Notes: generated from the sequence alone by a model not told the origin. A DNA stretch of 64,000 nucleotides from Aliarcobacter butzleri (GCF_900187115.1 NZ_LT906455.1:1302001-1366000), one strand, 5' to 3'; positions 22,495 to 30,826 are shown, counted from the first letter of the stretch. Made by a program: numbers and translations.

Positions 22495-22578
22495 GCCGCT
22501 ATGGTGAAATTGGTAGACACAAGGGATTCAAAATCCCTCGCCTTTGGTGTGTCGGTTCGAGTCCGACTAGCGGTACCA
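22495..22578 (+). tRNA. tRNA-Leu (anticodon CAA)
   Basis: An 84-nt class II tRNA with CCA encoded. The acceptor strands GCCGCTA and TAGCGGT pair with a terminal G-U. The anticodon stem AGGGA/TCCCT encloses TTCAAAA, giving anticodon CAA (reads UUG). The long variable arm and the T loop GGTTCGAGTCC are present. Its 3' 20 bases are part of the element's attachment site. Integration left this copy intact, with the displaced 3' fragment at 49458. Confidence 0.97.
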
Positions 22579-22580
22579 CT
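22559..22580 (+). repeat. attL core (left 22-bp direct repeat)
   Basis: The block running from GAGTCC to ACCACT covers the T-arm end, acceptor strand and CCA of tRNA-Leu plus two bases. An identical copy is at 49458-49479 and flanking bases diverge at once on both sides. It is the crossover site of the neighbouring integrase. Confidence 0.92.
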
Positions 22581-22690
22581 ACTTTGTTTTTTTCTGTTTA
22601 TTTTTATCCTTAAATCACCTAAAAATCGAATATATTAATTTATTTGTGTTTATTTATGTTTGTTTGTATTTATCTATATATAAAATTAAT

Positions 22691-22709
22691 AACGGTATTA
22701 TTAACGGTA
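22691..22709 (+). repeat. Left AACGGTA pair (putative integrase arm sites)
   Basis: AACGGTA at 22691-22697 and 22703-22709, start-to-start 12 bp. A partial inverted copy (TACCGT) follows at 22744-22749, next to the integrase start. The same pair with the same period is found near the right boundary. Confidence 0.6.
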
Positions 22710-22756
22710 TAGGATAATAAAATATATAAATTTATGAAAGCAGTACCGTAATAATA

Positions 22757-23974
22757 ATGGCAAAAATAGTTAAACCTCTTACTGATACGGAAATTAAGAA
22801 AGCTAAAGCAAAAGAAAAAGATTATAAATTAAGTGATGGAGAAAATTTATACTTAGTTGTAAAATCTAATGGTACAAAATTCTTTAGATTCGATTTTAGT
22901 TACACAAAGAAAAGAAAATCTATGAGTTTTGGTATTTATCCAGATATTTCATTAAAAGAAGCTAGAGAATTAAGAGAAAAAGCAAAAGAACAATTAAAAC
23001 AAAATATAAACCCTATTGAAGCTAAAAGCTCAAATTTTGGAAATATTTCAACTTTTAAATATATTACTGAGAAATGGCTCAAATTAATGACAAGCGAATG
23101 GAAACATGTAACTTACGAATTAAATGAAAATAGATTAAGAATGCATGTTTACCCTGCAATTGGAGATAAACCTATTTCATCAATAGAAATATTAGATATA
23201 TTAAATATTATTCAAAAATTACAAGAAAAAGAATATTTCGAAATTGCAGAAAGAATTTTAAATGTTATAGAAAGAATTTATAAATATGCAGTTACTTATG
23301 GATATACAAAACATAATATAATTGCAGATATTGATAAAAGAACTGTTTTTGCTAAAAAGATAGTTATCCATAGAGCAACTTTAACAAAAGAGAATGAGAT
23401 AAAAGAACTATTAAAAGATATAAAATCTTATGGAGAACTTTATAAAGCAGATATATCTACAATATATGCATTAAATATTGCTCCATATCTTGCATTAAGA
23501 CCTTATAACATTAGATTACTTGAATGGAATGAAGTAAATTTTGAAAAAGAATATTTAGACATACCAGCAAATAAAATGAAAACTAATAAAGATTTTGTTT
23601 TACCTCTATCAAAACAAGCTCTTGAAATATTAAAAACAATAAAACCATATTCTTTTGATAGAAGTAAATATGTATTCCCCTCGCCTACTTCAAATTTAAA
23701 ACCTTTTTCAGATGCAACATTAAATCACGCACTCATGAAACTTGGTTATAAAGATAAAATTACATCACATGGATTTAGAGCCATGTTTTCAACAATAGCC
23801 CATGAAAAAATAAAAGAACATGGATTTCATAGTGATATTATAGAATCTTGTTTAGCTCATGCAGAAACAAATAAAATTAAAGCTGCTTATAACAGAGAAT
23901 CAAAAATGAAATATTATGATGAAAAAAAAGGGTTAATGCAATGGTGGACTGATTGGTTAAATAAATTTAATTAA
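22757..23974 (+). CDS. int: P4-type tyrosine recombinase/integrase
   Basis: Site-specific recombinase of 405 residues that integrates and excises the element at the tRNA-Leu end. The N-terminal domain is the DUF4102-type arm-binding fold (KIVKPLTDTEIKKAKAKEKDYKLSDGENL, then FSYTKKRKSMSFGIYPDISLKEARE). A core-binding SAM-like domain follows at about 95-190. The catalytic residues are Arg in ALRPYNIRLLEW, His and Arg in SHGFRAMF, His in CLAHAE, and the nucleophile Tyr in AAYNRE. The gene reads away from attL with AACGGTA repeats upstream, which may let the protein repress its own promoter. Confidence 0.95.
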   Translation: MAKIVKPLTDTEIKKAKAKEKDYKLSDGENLYLVVKSNGTKFFRFDFSYTKKRKSMSFGIYPDISLKEARELREKAKEQLKQNINPIEAKSSNFGNISTFKYITEKWLKLMTSEWKHVTYELNENRLRMHVYPAIGDKPISSIEILDILNIIQKLQEKEYFEIAERILNVIERIYKYAVTYGYTKHNIIADIDKRTVFAKKIVIHRATLTKENEIKELLKDIKSYGELYKADISTIYALNIAPYLALRPYNIRLLEWNEVNFEKEYLDIPANKMKTNKDFVLPLSKQALEILKTIKPYSFDRSKYVFPSPTSNLKPFSDATLNHALMKLGYKDKITSHGFRAMFSTIAHEKIKEHGFHSDIIESCLAHAETNKIKAAYNRESKMKYYDEKKGLMQWWTDWLNKFN

Positions 23975-24007
23975 CATATAGTGTATCTTTTAAGATACAA
24001 TTTCAAC

Positions 24008-24167
24008 ATGTACATAATAAAACAACCAAATATTTTTTCAAAAAAAATATTCAAGGTAAGGTTTCAATATTACGAAGAATTATTTTATTAATCAGCGGAG
24101 ATAAATCAACTTAAATTGATTATATAAAAAAGCAAATGAAAATTTAAAGGAGCTAGATAATGAGTAA
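24008..24167 (+). pseudogene. Decayed HigB/RelE-like toxin gene
   Basis: Translated pieces match the phage-type addiction killer family: a start MYIIKQPNIFSK (24008), then a fragment VRFQYY, then in another frame RRIILLISGDKST (about 24073-24111), a TAA where the family has Gln, then IDYIKK, a shift in an A run, and ANENLKELDNE. About half of the middle is missing. The end overlaps the antitoxin start by 8 bases, as in intact modules of this type. At least one internal deletion, a nonsense change and frameshifts mean it cannot make active toxin. Confidence 0.65.
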
Positions 24168-24433
24168 ACTTGAAATTACAAATTTTGATATAGTACAATA
24201 CCTTGATGATAAAGAAGTAATAGCGGAATATTTGTCTCAAATATTAAGTGATGGAAATACATATGAATTATTAGAAACTTTAGGAAATATTGCTAAAGCA
24301 AAAGGTATGAGCCAATTAGAAAAAGATACTGAACTAAGTATATAAAACATTTGAAAAAGGTACAAAACCTAAATTTAAAACAATAAAAAAAGTATTGGAT
24401 TCTTTTGGTGTAATAATGCAAGTATTGGTTTAA
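24160..24433 (+). pseudogene. Broken HigA-like antitoxin gene
   Basis: The first 61 codons (24160-24345) match the N-terminus of the XRE-type antidote family (FDIVQYLDDKEVIAEYLSQIL, then ETLGNIAKAKGMSQLEKDT). The frame then stops at the point where the DNA-binding helix should follow. The C-terminal end of the family (FEKGTKPKFKTIKKVLDSFG) is readable in another frame from 24350 to 24433. A short deletion with a frameshift removed the recognition helix. AAAGGAG precedes the ATG, so the 61-residue peptide may still be translated. Confidence 0.72.
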
Positions 24434-24721
24434 ATAAGAACCGAAAAAATTTATAAAATTATCTTAAAATGATTAATATGAGAATAGACTAAACTAATTT
24501 AAAATTAACGAGTTCAAATCTTGCTGATCACATCACATTATAATCCTTTAAAACTCCTATTCGGGCTACATAAAACCTTTTAAGGTTTCTCCTATTTTAT
24601 CTATTCACACCTATTTCATGCCAAAAACAATAAAATCCTTACTGTTAATAAAATATAAATTTTTTATATTAATAATAATTTTTAAGTTACTAAATTTAAA
24701 CATTGCTGCATATCGAATTAT
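24434..24721. other. Gene-free stretch after the toxin-antitoxin remnant
   Basis: No supported gene. A T-arm-like string with GAGTTCAAATC near 24511 recalls a tRNA 3' fragment, but the rest of a tRNA is absent. Nothing else stands out. Confidence 0.5.
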
Positions 24722-24934
24722 TTAATGTAATTCAATAATATTTACTACACGTAGAAGCCAATTATTCCTATAAACAAAGCCCATAAAATCTATATATTTA
24801 GCAAAAGTTTTAAAATCATCATAAGTATAATAACCATAAGCTTCATAAGTAGATGTATAGTCATCTAATAAATCTATTGCTATATCTCCATACTTTTCAT
24901 TTATATGAAATCTAGTTAAAATTTCTTTTGTCAT
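24722..24934 (-). CDS. Small hypothetical protein, integron-cassette-like
   Basis: A 70-residue acidic, aromatic-rich soluble protein (DDYTSTYEAYGYYTYDDFKTFAKYIDFMGFVYRNNW) of no family I recognise. The ATG lies inside the end of an attC-like site (GTTAGATG), a placement often seen for the first codon of an integron gene cassette. There is no clear Shine-Dalgarno sequence, another trait of cassette genes. No second attC-like site was found after it, so the cassette may have lost its own site. Confidence 0.55.
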   Translation of the reverse strand: MTKEILTRFHINEKYGDIAIDLLDDYTSTYEAYGYYTYDDFKTFAKYIDFMGFVYRNNWLLRVVNIIELH

Positions 24935-25002
24935 CTAACGTTTGTCGTGAGCAATAATTTCCCCTCATGGTAAATTATTACTTTTCCACCTATTTCTTAG
25001 AT
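24933..25002 (-). repeat. attC-like recombination site 1 (70 bp)
   Basis: Read on the minus strand it begins ATCTAAG, ends CAAACGTTAGAT, and holds the imperfect palindrome GTAATAATTT/AAATTATTGC around an 11-base loop. The ends fit the integron R'' (RYYYAAC, one mismatch) and R' (GTTRRRY, perfect) boxes and pair 6 of 7. It directly follows the stop of the 184-residue gene, where a cassette attC should be. Confidence 0.65.
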
Positions 25003-25003
25003 A

Positions 25004-25558
25004 TTATGATTTGTTCCCCACCCATGATAATAATATTATTAGTATTAAATTGAATAATTGAACACCACCATACCTTAACCAATTATTCCATTCTATAGGA
25101 ATAAATGAAATCAAGATACCTAAAAACAGTAGAAGTATAAAAAAACCTCCAATCATATTCATAGCTTCACGTTTATCTTTAACAATTTCTGATGGAATTA
25201 AAATTATAACTATTATAATCCATGGAAGTAATCCAAAAAATATTTGTGAAATTATTGGATTTATAGATACTTCTAAACTTGAAAAAATATCTTTTTGTTT
25301 AATAACTAATTTTAAATTAGCAACGAGTTCTTTTGAGGTTTCAACTACAACACTATTTTTAGAATCCAATAAAGGTTCAATTTGAAGGAGTATGCTTGTT
25401 GCTCTTTCATAACGGTTTAATTCATTTGAAGCAGTTTGCCATTCATATAAAATAAATGTGAGTACAACTAATCCTAAAAAACTAAAAAATATAGCTAACC
25501 TTTTCCATGAAAAGTCAGTAACGAATTTTTCTACAAATTGAAATAATGGTTCTAGCAA
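25004..25558 (-). CDS. Hypothetical four-helix membrane protein in a cassette-like unit
   Basis: A 184-residue protein with four likely membrane helices: about 20-40, 105-124, 133-154 and 160-179. A soluble helical loop (about 42-100) lies between the first two. The start is a TTG with AGGA upstream; no ATG fits. It lies between two 70-bp attC-like sites in the orientation of a gene cassette. Function unknown; membrane proteins of this kind are frequent among integron cassettes, and some act in phage defence, but nothing here shows that. Confidence 0.6.
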   Translation of the reverse strand: MLEPLFQFVEKFVTDFSWKRLAIFFSFLGLVVLTFILYEWQTASNELNRYERATSILLQIEPLLDSKNSVVVETSKELVANLKLVIKQKDIFSSLEVSINPIISQIFFGLLPWIIIVIILIPSEIVKDKREAMNMIGGFFILLLFLGILISFIPIEWNNWLRYGGVQLFNLILIILLSWVGNKS

Positions 25559-25569
25559 TTTTTTTCCTT

Positions 25570-25639
25570 ATCTAACGTTTGAATTGAGAAATATTTGAGT
25601 CACATAGTCAAATATTTCTCCCCCAAAGTTTTGTTATAT
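25570..25639 (-). repeat. attC-like recombination site 2 (70 bp)
   Basis: On the minus strand it begins ATATAAC, ends CAAACGTTAGAT, and encloses a perfect 13-bp inverted repeat (GAGAAATATTTGA/TCAAATATTTCTC) around a 9-base loop. R'' and R' pair 6 of 7, and unequal unpaired bases between R and L boxes give the asymmetry expected of attC. It has the same length as, and the same 12-base right end as, site 1. Confidence 0.7.
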
Positions 25640-25642
25640 CTC

Positions 25643-25981
25643 TTATACGTCCAATCCATTTACTAAAATAGTAATGCTAGAGGAACATATAGTTTGCTCT
25701 TCTTCTTTTGTAATGTGAGGACAATTACAAGTATTATCTATTGTGTCTAATATATCGTTATGATATTGGTTAGATATCACTTTTTGAATTGTCTCATACA
25801 ACCATCTAAAACTTTCCTTTCCTGACGAAAATGTTCTTGATTCTACCATTGAAAAATTATTATTTGCATTATCAGAATAGACAGTACATGTATACTCAGA
25901 ATCTTTATTTTTTTCAATTTGTGCTTTAGCAATAAGACCATTTTTAGTTTTGAAATTTATGTGTTGATGGATTGTTGGCAT
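25643..25981 (-). CDS. Small hypothetical protein, cassette-like
   Basis: A 112-residue soluble protein without a known family. It opens with a predicted beta-sheet part (INFKTKNGLIAKAQIEKNKDSEYTCTVY). Two Cys-His pairs in CNCPHITKEEEQTICSS could bind a metal. AAAAGGAATAG precedes the ATG. The same frame stays open for about 50 codons upstream without a standard start, a leftover that may reflect an older longer gene. An attC-like site follows its stop by three bases, which marks it as the payload of a cassette. Confidence 0.55.
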   Translation of the reverse strand: MPTIHQHINFKTKNGLIAKAQIEKNKDSEYTCTVYSDNANNNFSMVESRTFSSGKESFRWLYETIQKVISNQYHNDILDTIDNTCNCPHITKEEEQTICSSSITILVNGLDV

Positions 25982-26126
25982 TTCTATTCCTTTTATGTAT
26001 ATTTTATATCTAAATATATAATTAAAGCTTAATTCACTCCATATTACTACTAACTCATTTTGAAAGGCTATACCTGACCAAATAATAAAATCACTAAGTG
26101 AATCAAGGTAATTACCTACTATAACA

Positions 26127-26924
26127 TTAAGAGTCAGAGAATATTTCTTTAATTTTCTGATTAATTAATTCATCTTTTTCAGATTGTATAACAGTAGTCA
26201 TTGTTAAATTATTAAATCTTGGAGCTTCATCTGTAATGTCTGTTTTTATTCTAGAATCTATAAAAACTGATTGTAGACGACCGTCATTCAAGTATTTATT
26301 AAATTCCTTCTTTTGTTCAAAATAAAGATTTTTGTTTCTTTTATGAATAAAATCTAAAGCATCTTTTCTAGTTCTTTTTACTAGTAAATGCCCAATAGGA
26401 TGATAATTATCTATGTTTAAAGCAACAATAGCATAATCAACTTTCTGCTCTATATTTTGCTTTGTTCCTTTACTAAGCGCTTGTTGAATTCTTTTAATAG
26501 AATTTATTTTTTTACATGCTATACCAATTTTTTTTCCTAATAATTCTACAATCAGATCAGGTTCATCAAATTTTACAGAAATCCCTTTTTTTAAGAAAGA
26601 TGCTGCTATCTCTAATTCAAATAAAATATTTTTACCATCATCATTTGAAGAATTATTAAAATCTAATTTACCTTTTCTAATTCTATTTAAAATAGTTTCT
26701 TCAATTCCTATTGTTTCAAATACTACCAAAGCTTCATATACTCTACTTATGTCAAGAATATCAAATAGTTCTAGCGATTTTCCTTTTTCACTATTTTCAA
26801 CTGTTTTAAGTAATTTCCCTAAATGAGATAATTCATTTAATTTAAGTTTATTTTGTGCAAATAATTCTTTTATATAGTTAGCTCTTTTTTTTGATTCTTC
26901 TAACTTTATATTTTCAAAAGTCAT
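26127..26924 (-). CDS. PD-(D/E)XK-nuclease-like protein
   Basis: A 265-residue soluble protein. The N-terminal 90 residues are helical. The centre reads as a restriction-endonuclease-like fold: LFELEIAASFLKKG (conserved Glu helix), then EPDLIVELLGKKIGIACKK, where the Asp follows Pro and the second acid position of E-x-K is a Cys (ACKK). This variant could be active, as the acidic residue can move elsewhere in the fold, or inactive. The nearest neighbours are cassette-like genes on one side and a PIN protein on the other, in a defence-rich block. No methyltransferase or partner is adjacent. No family name is given. Confidence 0.5.
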   Translation of the reverse strand: MTFENIKLEESKKRANYIKELFAQNKLKLNELSHLGKLLKTVENSEKGKSLELFDILDISRVYEALVVFETIGIEETILNRIRKGKLDFNNSSNDDGKNILFELEIAASFLKKGISVKFDEPDLIVELLGKKIGIACKKINSIKRIQQALSKGTKQNIEQKVDYAIVALNIDNYHPIGHLLVKRTRKDALDFIHKRNKNLYFEQKKEFNKYLNDGRLQSVFIDSRIKTDITDEAPRFNNLTMTTVIQSEKDELINQKIKEIFSDS

Positions 26925-27227
26925 TGTAGATTTTCCTATCTAATTATTTTAGTATTATCAAACTAAAAGTTTTTTATCCCAAATAAATTTAGAATTTTCT
27001 CTTTAATATATATACATGATAATTATACTTTTTCATAAATTAATATCCTATTCAAAAAAAGTTTTAGAATATTTTCTTTTAATACATTTTCAAACTTTCT
27101 TCATATTTTGTAACATTAACTTTTTTAATTCTTTTTTTCATTTATATTATCAAATAAGATTTATTGTATGATTCAATATAAAGAAAAGAAAGTCTATTTT
27201 AAACAAATAAAAAGGAAATAGTAAAAT
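26925..27227. other. Divergent intergenic region
   Basis: Very AT-rich spacer between the nuclease-like gene (minus) and the PIN gene (plus). It must hold both promoters; no convincing operator repeat or small gene was found. AAAGGAAATAG at its right end is the ribosome binding site of the PIN gene. Confidence 0.5.
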
Positions 27228-28310
27228 ATGATAATTTATTTAGACACTAATATTTTTTATAAAAATTGGTATTTTGATAATCCACATTTCAAATATTTAT
27301 TTCATTTCATTAATAATGAAGGACATACTTTATTAATATCTAAACTAGTAATTCAAGAAATAGAAAATATTAGAAATAGAGAAATAAAATCTACATTAGA
27401 AGATATAAGTAAGAGTATGGAGTTTCTTAATAAAAGGTTGTTAAATAATGTGAAGTTTGATGATACTGCAATAATTAATCAAGAATATGACTTTGAAAAA
27501 TTATTAAAAGAATTTATAAATTATTCAAATATTAGAATTCTTGATTACATTGATGTAAAACAAGAAGAAGTTGTAGAAAAAGCTTTATATTTTAAAAAAC
27601 CATTTCAAGAAGAAGAAAAAGGATATAGAGACACTATGATTTGGCTTTCTCTTTTAGATTTTATTAAAACTAATAACATTAAAAAAGACGTCATCTTTAT
27701 CTCTTCAAATAAAAATGATTTTTTTGAAAAAAAGAAAAAAACAATATCTTTTCATTCTGACTTATTAGAAGATATAAATAAAAAAGAGATAACAACAAAA
27801 ATAATTCCCTTTGAAACACTCTTTAGTTTTGTCAAAAATACTATTGATGAAGCACTCCATTCTTTTGACCATAGCAATCCAAACTTTGAACATTATTTAG
27901 AAGTTCTAGGGGAGGAGTATTTGGGAACACATGATTACAGAGGAGAAGTTTTTAACTTTAGATCAGGTGCCTTTACTATAAAATTTTCTCAAATAATTAA
28001 TGTTCATGTTGATATGTTTGAAGGTATGGAGGATCCAGAAGTATTAGGAGCTAAAAAATTAGATGAAGATAGTGTTTATGTAAATTTTAAATACAATTTA
28101 AGAAGAGTAACTCTTACCTTGGAAATCTCAAAAGAAGAATATTTTAAATATAAAGATGACATTTCAAATAAATTTTATGGTACTGAATTTCAAGAAGAAA
28201 CAGTTTTAATATCAACTATTATACGACCATATTTTGATGTCAGCTTCATATATGATACTTTGCAAGAAGAAGTAAAAGATTACTCTGTTGATTATCTATA
28301 TATAGGTTAA
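27228..28310 (+). CDS. PIN-domain ribonuclease-like protein (DUF4935 type)
   Basis: A 360-residue protein. The N-terminal 200 residues are a PIN-like nuclease domain: IIYLDTNIF (first catalytic Asp), SKLVIQEIENIRNRE (conserved Glu), then RDTMIWLSLLDFI (Asp) and VIFISSNKNDFF (last acidic cluster). These match the four-acid site of PIN enzymes that cut RNA. The C-terminal 150 residues form an unassigned, probably beta-rich domain. No antitoxin gene lies next to it, so it is more like a stand-alone DUF4935 protein than a VapC toxin. It sits among defence genes. Confidence 0.75.
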   Translation: MIIYLDTNIFYKNWYFDNPHFKYLFHFINNEGHTLLISKLVIQEIENIRNREIKSTLEDISKSMEFLNKRLLNNVKFDDTAIINQEYDFEKLLKEFINYSNIRILDYIDVKQEEVVEKALYFKKPFQEEEKGYRDTMIWLSLLDFIKTNNIKKDVIFISSNKNDFFEKKKKTISFHSDLLEDINKKEITTKIIPFETLFSFVKNTIDEALHSFDHSNPNFEHYLEVLGEEYLGTHDYRGEVFNFRSGAFTIKFSQIINVHVDMFEGMEDPEVLGAKKLDEDSVYVNFKYNLRRVTLTLEISKEEYFKYKDDISNKFYGTEFQEETVLISTIIRPYFDVSFIYDTLQEEVKDYSVDYLYIG

Positions 28311-28786
28311 TCGAGTTCCTAGTCTATTTATATCATCTAAAAAAGCTTCTTTTTTATCTGGAGTATATTTAATTTTTGTAGAAGTATAGTCTTAAAACTG
28401 CTTGAGCTTTTTCTTTTGTTGAAACTGATTCTTCTATTGATAATTTTTTATAAAACACTTACCATATTTTTAGTCAGTGTTGATAGCTTCATAAATATTG
28501 ATACCCCATTACTTTTTGATTCAAAAGGAAAAGAGTTCTTTGCCTTATCTAGATCTTCAATGCATAAAAATAATTTGAATTTACTATATGATGTAAATGA
28601 AATCAGTATAATAAGTAATATTTCAAGTATATTTCTTTTTTATAGATATACCCCTATTATCAACTGCAATTTTGTTCTTAATGGTTGATATAGTTTTTGA
28701 ATAATCAAAAACTATATCAAGAAAGTATCAGTTGTAAGATTTTGTTAAATTCAATTTTTAAGTAAATTAATATTTTACTTATCAAG
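28311..28786. other. Gene-free stretch with degenerate coding remnants
   Basis: On the minus strand, coding-like pieces appear in two frames: KLSIEESVSTKEKAQAVLR (about 28377-28448) and TKIKYTPDKKEAFLDD (about 28329-28382). Stops and shifts break them. The source gene is not recognised. A plus-strand frame at 28416-28688 has no ribosome binding site and is not taken as a gene. Confidence 0.45.
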
Positions 28787-30826
28787 TCATAATCCAGATA
28801 TAATCTTTTTACTGAATGGTGACAAATTATCAAAAAGTGCTATTTCCATTAATTTCTTTAACTTTTTTTCAGTTCCAAAAACATCATTATATTTACTTAT
28901 CTCGTTGGATATAAGAATAATGTCTTCCTGAGGTATACCTAAATCACTTAATATACGCTCATATCCATCTGCTGAATCAAAGTAAGATTCTATCATGTAA
29001 ATACTTTGAATAAATGCTCTATTTTTTGATTTGTTGAATAAATTCTTGCTATTAAATAATTCATAAATACCAACCATCTTCATCATTTTAAACTTTATAA
29101 ATTCATCTATTTGAAAAAGAGCATCAATAAAATTATTGATATCACTAACATTAGGATTATATTTTATTACGAATTTATTAATAACAGGTTTTAACTTACC
29201 TCCATTAATCATTAATGAATATACTGCATCAAAAATAAATTTATCTTCAGAAGCAAATGAGTAATTACTTGTTAATAAACCTCCTAAATATTTATTATCG
29301 CTTCGAAGGAGCTTGTATTTTATATCATTAATAACTTTCCATTCTTTTTCATGGCAGGTTATTTCATCATAAATATTGATAAAATTGTTAAGTAAATTAA
29401 TTTCAATTTCTGATTCGATAACCTCTGTCATTTTAATTCCAAATTTTGAGTCCAAAATTTCTTTTAAATCATGAATTCTTTTTTCTGGTTCACCATCTAT
29501 TGAAGATTTATCTAAATATAAAATCTCGTCCTCAGGACTATTAGTTTCTATTGTATCTACTTCATACAAAATCTTAAGGTCTATCCACTGCTCTGGATTA
29601 TAAAGGTCAAGTATTTTCTCATCAAATATTTGGATATTTCCTATTTGGGGATTCTGTGGATTTAAACGACCAACTCTGCCAATAAGATTATTCAATTCAA
29701 ATGTTCCACGTGGCGAATCATAAATTATTAGTTTATTTGTAGGCGTATTGATACCCTCCATTAATGTACTTGTACATAATATTGTATGGATACAACCATC
29801 AGGATTAGAATATTCATTTTCAATATATTTTCTTAGAAATAAGGGTGTTTTCCCATGATGAATGCCTATCCCCTTTTTTAAATAAATAGAATAGTACCAT
29901 TCAGGATGAATATTTTCAGATATCCATTGAATTATATCTTCATCATATTTGTATTGTTCATCTTCAGTATTTAATTCGTTTTTATCGAGGAATTTTTTTA
30001 TATTATTAGGAGAATTGAAGTATACGAATTGTTTATCTTTTAAAAATTCTAAATTATCAATAGTTTTAACAGGCTGTTTTTCAATGTTATTATAAACAAG
30101 ATTTAAATTTGTAATGAACTGCTCAATTTTTATATTACTCTTACCAAAATTTACACTCCTAATAAATGGTCCAAGTAACAATATCTTGCGTGATTTATTT
30201 ATTAAGTATTTATAGATATAATTCATTTTAATTATTCTGTCATTCGTATCTCTTGAAGATATTTCATACTTAAGTTTATAGATTTCGTCATATACTAGGA
30301 AATCGATATTATTGCTATTTATATATTCCTTAAATCTTTTTGTACTAATTCGTTCAGGTACTACAATCATGATTTTTTTAGCGACATGATTATATTGATC
30401 AAGTTCAGCTTCGGATGTAATTATAATAAATTCATCATTGAATAAATTAAAACACTTTCTACGTAACTCATTCATAAGAGATATTGTGGGAACAACAAAT
30501 ATAATATTTTCCAATAAAATACGATTTCGTGCTATAAACTCTAAAGCAATAAATGTTTTCCCAAAACTTGTTGGGGCACTTAAGAATAAATTATTCTCTT
30601 CTAATATATTTAAGCATTCAACTTGTTCATTTGTTAGAGTTATGCTATCATCTAATACAGACCTTTTTATCACATTACTCAATTTTGAAAAAAAAGTGTT
30701 GTTTCTTGAGTATATTGATAGATCGGTAAGATTCAACTCAGCCTCTGATATGTCATTACCACTATAAATATTCTTGAGGATATCATTCCTTAAAACATTC
30801 ATATTTGAATCAAATTTATTATGCAT
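28787..30826 (-). CDS. hamB: Hachiman defence helicase HamB
   Basis: Superfamily 2 helicase of 679 residues, partner of the HamA nuclease in the Hachiman anti-phage system. In family terms HamB surveys DNA and restrains HamA until damaged or phage DNA is met. Visible motifs are the Q-like LTNEQVECLNILEENN, Walker A SAPTSFGKT (about 87-95), Walker B LVYDEIYKL, motif III-like LLLGPFIRS, GIGIHHGKTPLFLR, motif V CTSTLMEGINTPTNK and motif VI LIGRVGRLN. The C-terminal 300 residues are helical. Its start overlaps the hamA stop by 8 bases, so the pair is translationally coupled. Confidence 0.85.
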   Translation of the reverse strand: MHNKFDSNMNVLRNDILKNIYSGNDISEAELNLTDLSIYSRNNTFFSKLSNVIKRSVLDDSITLTNEQVECLNILEENNLFLSAPTSFGKTFIALEFIARNRILLENIIFVVPTISLMNELRRKCFNLFNDEFIIITSEAELDQYNHVAKKIMIVVPERISTKRFKEYINSNNIDFLVYDEIYKLKYEISSRDTNDRIIKMNYIYKYLINKSRKILLLGPFIRSVNFGKSNIKIEQFITNLNLVYNNIEKQPVKTIDNLEFLKDKQFVYFNSPNNIKKFLDKNELNTEDEQYKYDEDIIQWISENIHPEWYYSIYLKKGIGIHHGKTPLFLRKYIENEYSNPDGCIHTILCTSTLMEGINTPTNKLIIYDSPRGTFELNNLIGRVGRLNPQNPQIGNIQIFDEKILDLYNPEQWIDLKILYEVDTIETNSPEDEILYLDKSSIDGEPEKRIHDLKEILDSKFGIKMTEVIESEIEINLLNNFINIYDEITCHEKEWKVINDIKYKLLRSDNKYLGGLLTSNYSFASEDKFIFDAVYSLMINGGKLKPVINKFVIKYNPNVSDINNFIDALFQIDEFIKFKMMKMVGIYELFNSKNLFNKSKNRAFIQSIYMIESYFDSADGYERILSDLGIPQEDIILISNEISKYNDVFGTEKKLKKLMEIALFDNLSPFSKKIISGL

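Noticed and set aside
24505-24545. T-arm-like string with GAGTTCAAATC, possibly a tRNA 3' fragment from an older insertion
   Set aside because: Only the T loop looks right; the stem has mismatches and no acceptor, anticodon or CCA context was found.
25982-26126. Short palindromes TCACTAAGTGA and GGTAATTACC as an attC of the nuclease-like gene
   Set aside because: No GTTRRRY core and no large hairpin; they do not resemble the two 70-bp sites.
28416-28688. Plus-strand frame of 90 codons
   Set aside because: No ribosome binding site, unusual composition, and the region shows minus-strand coding remnants instead.
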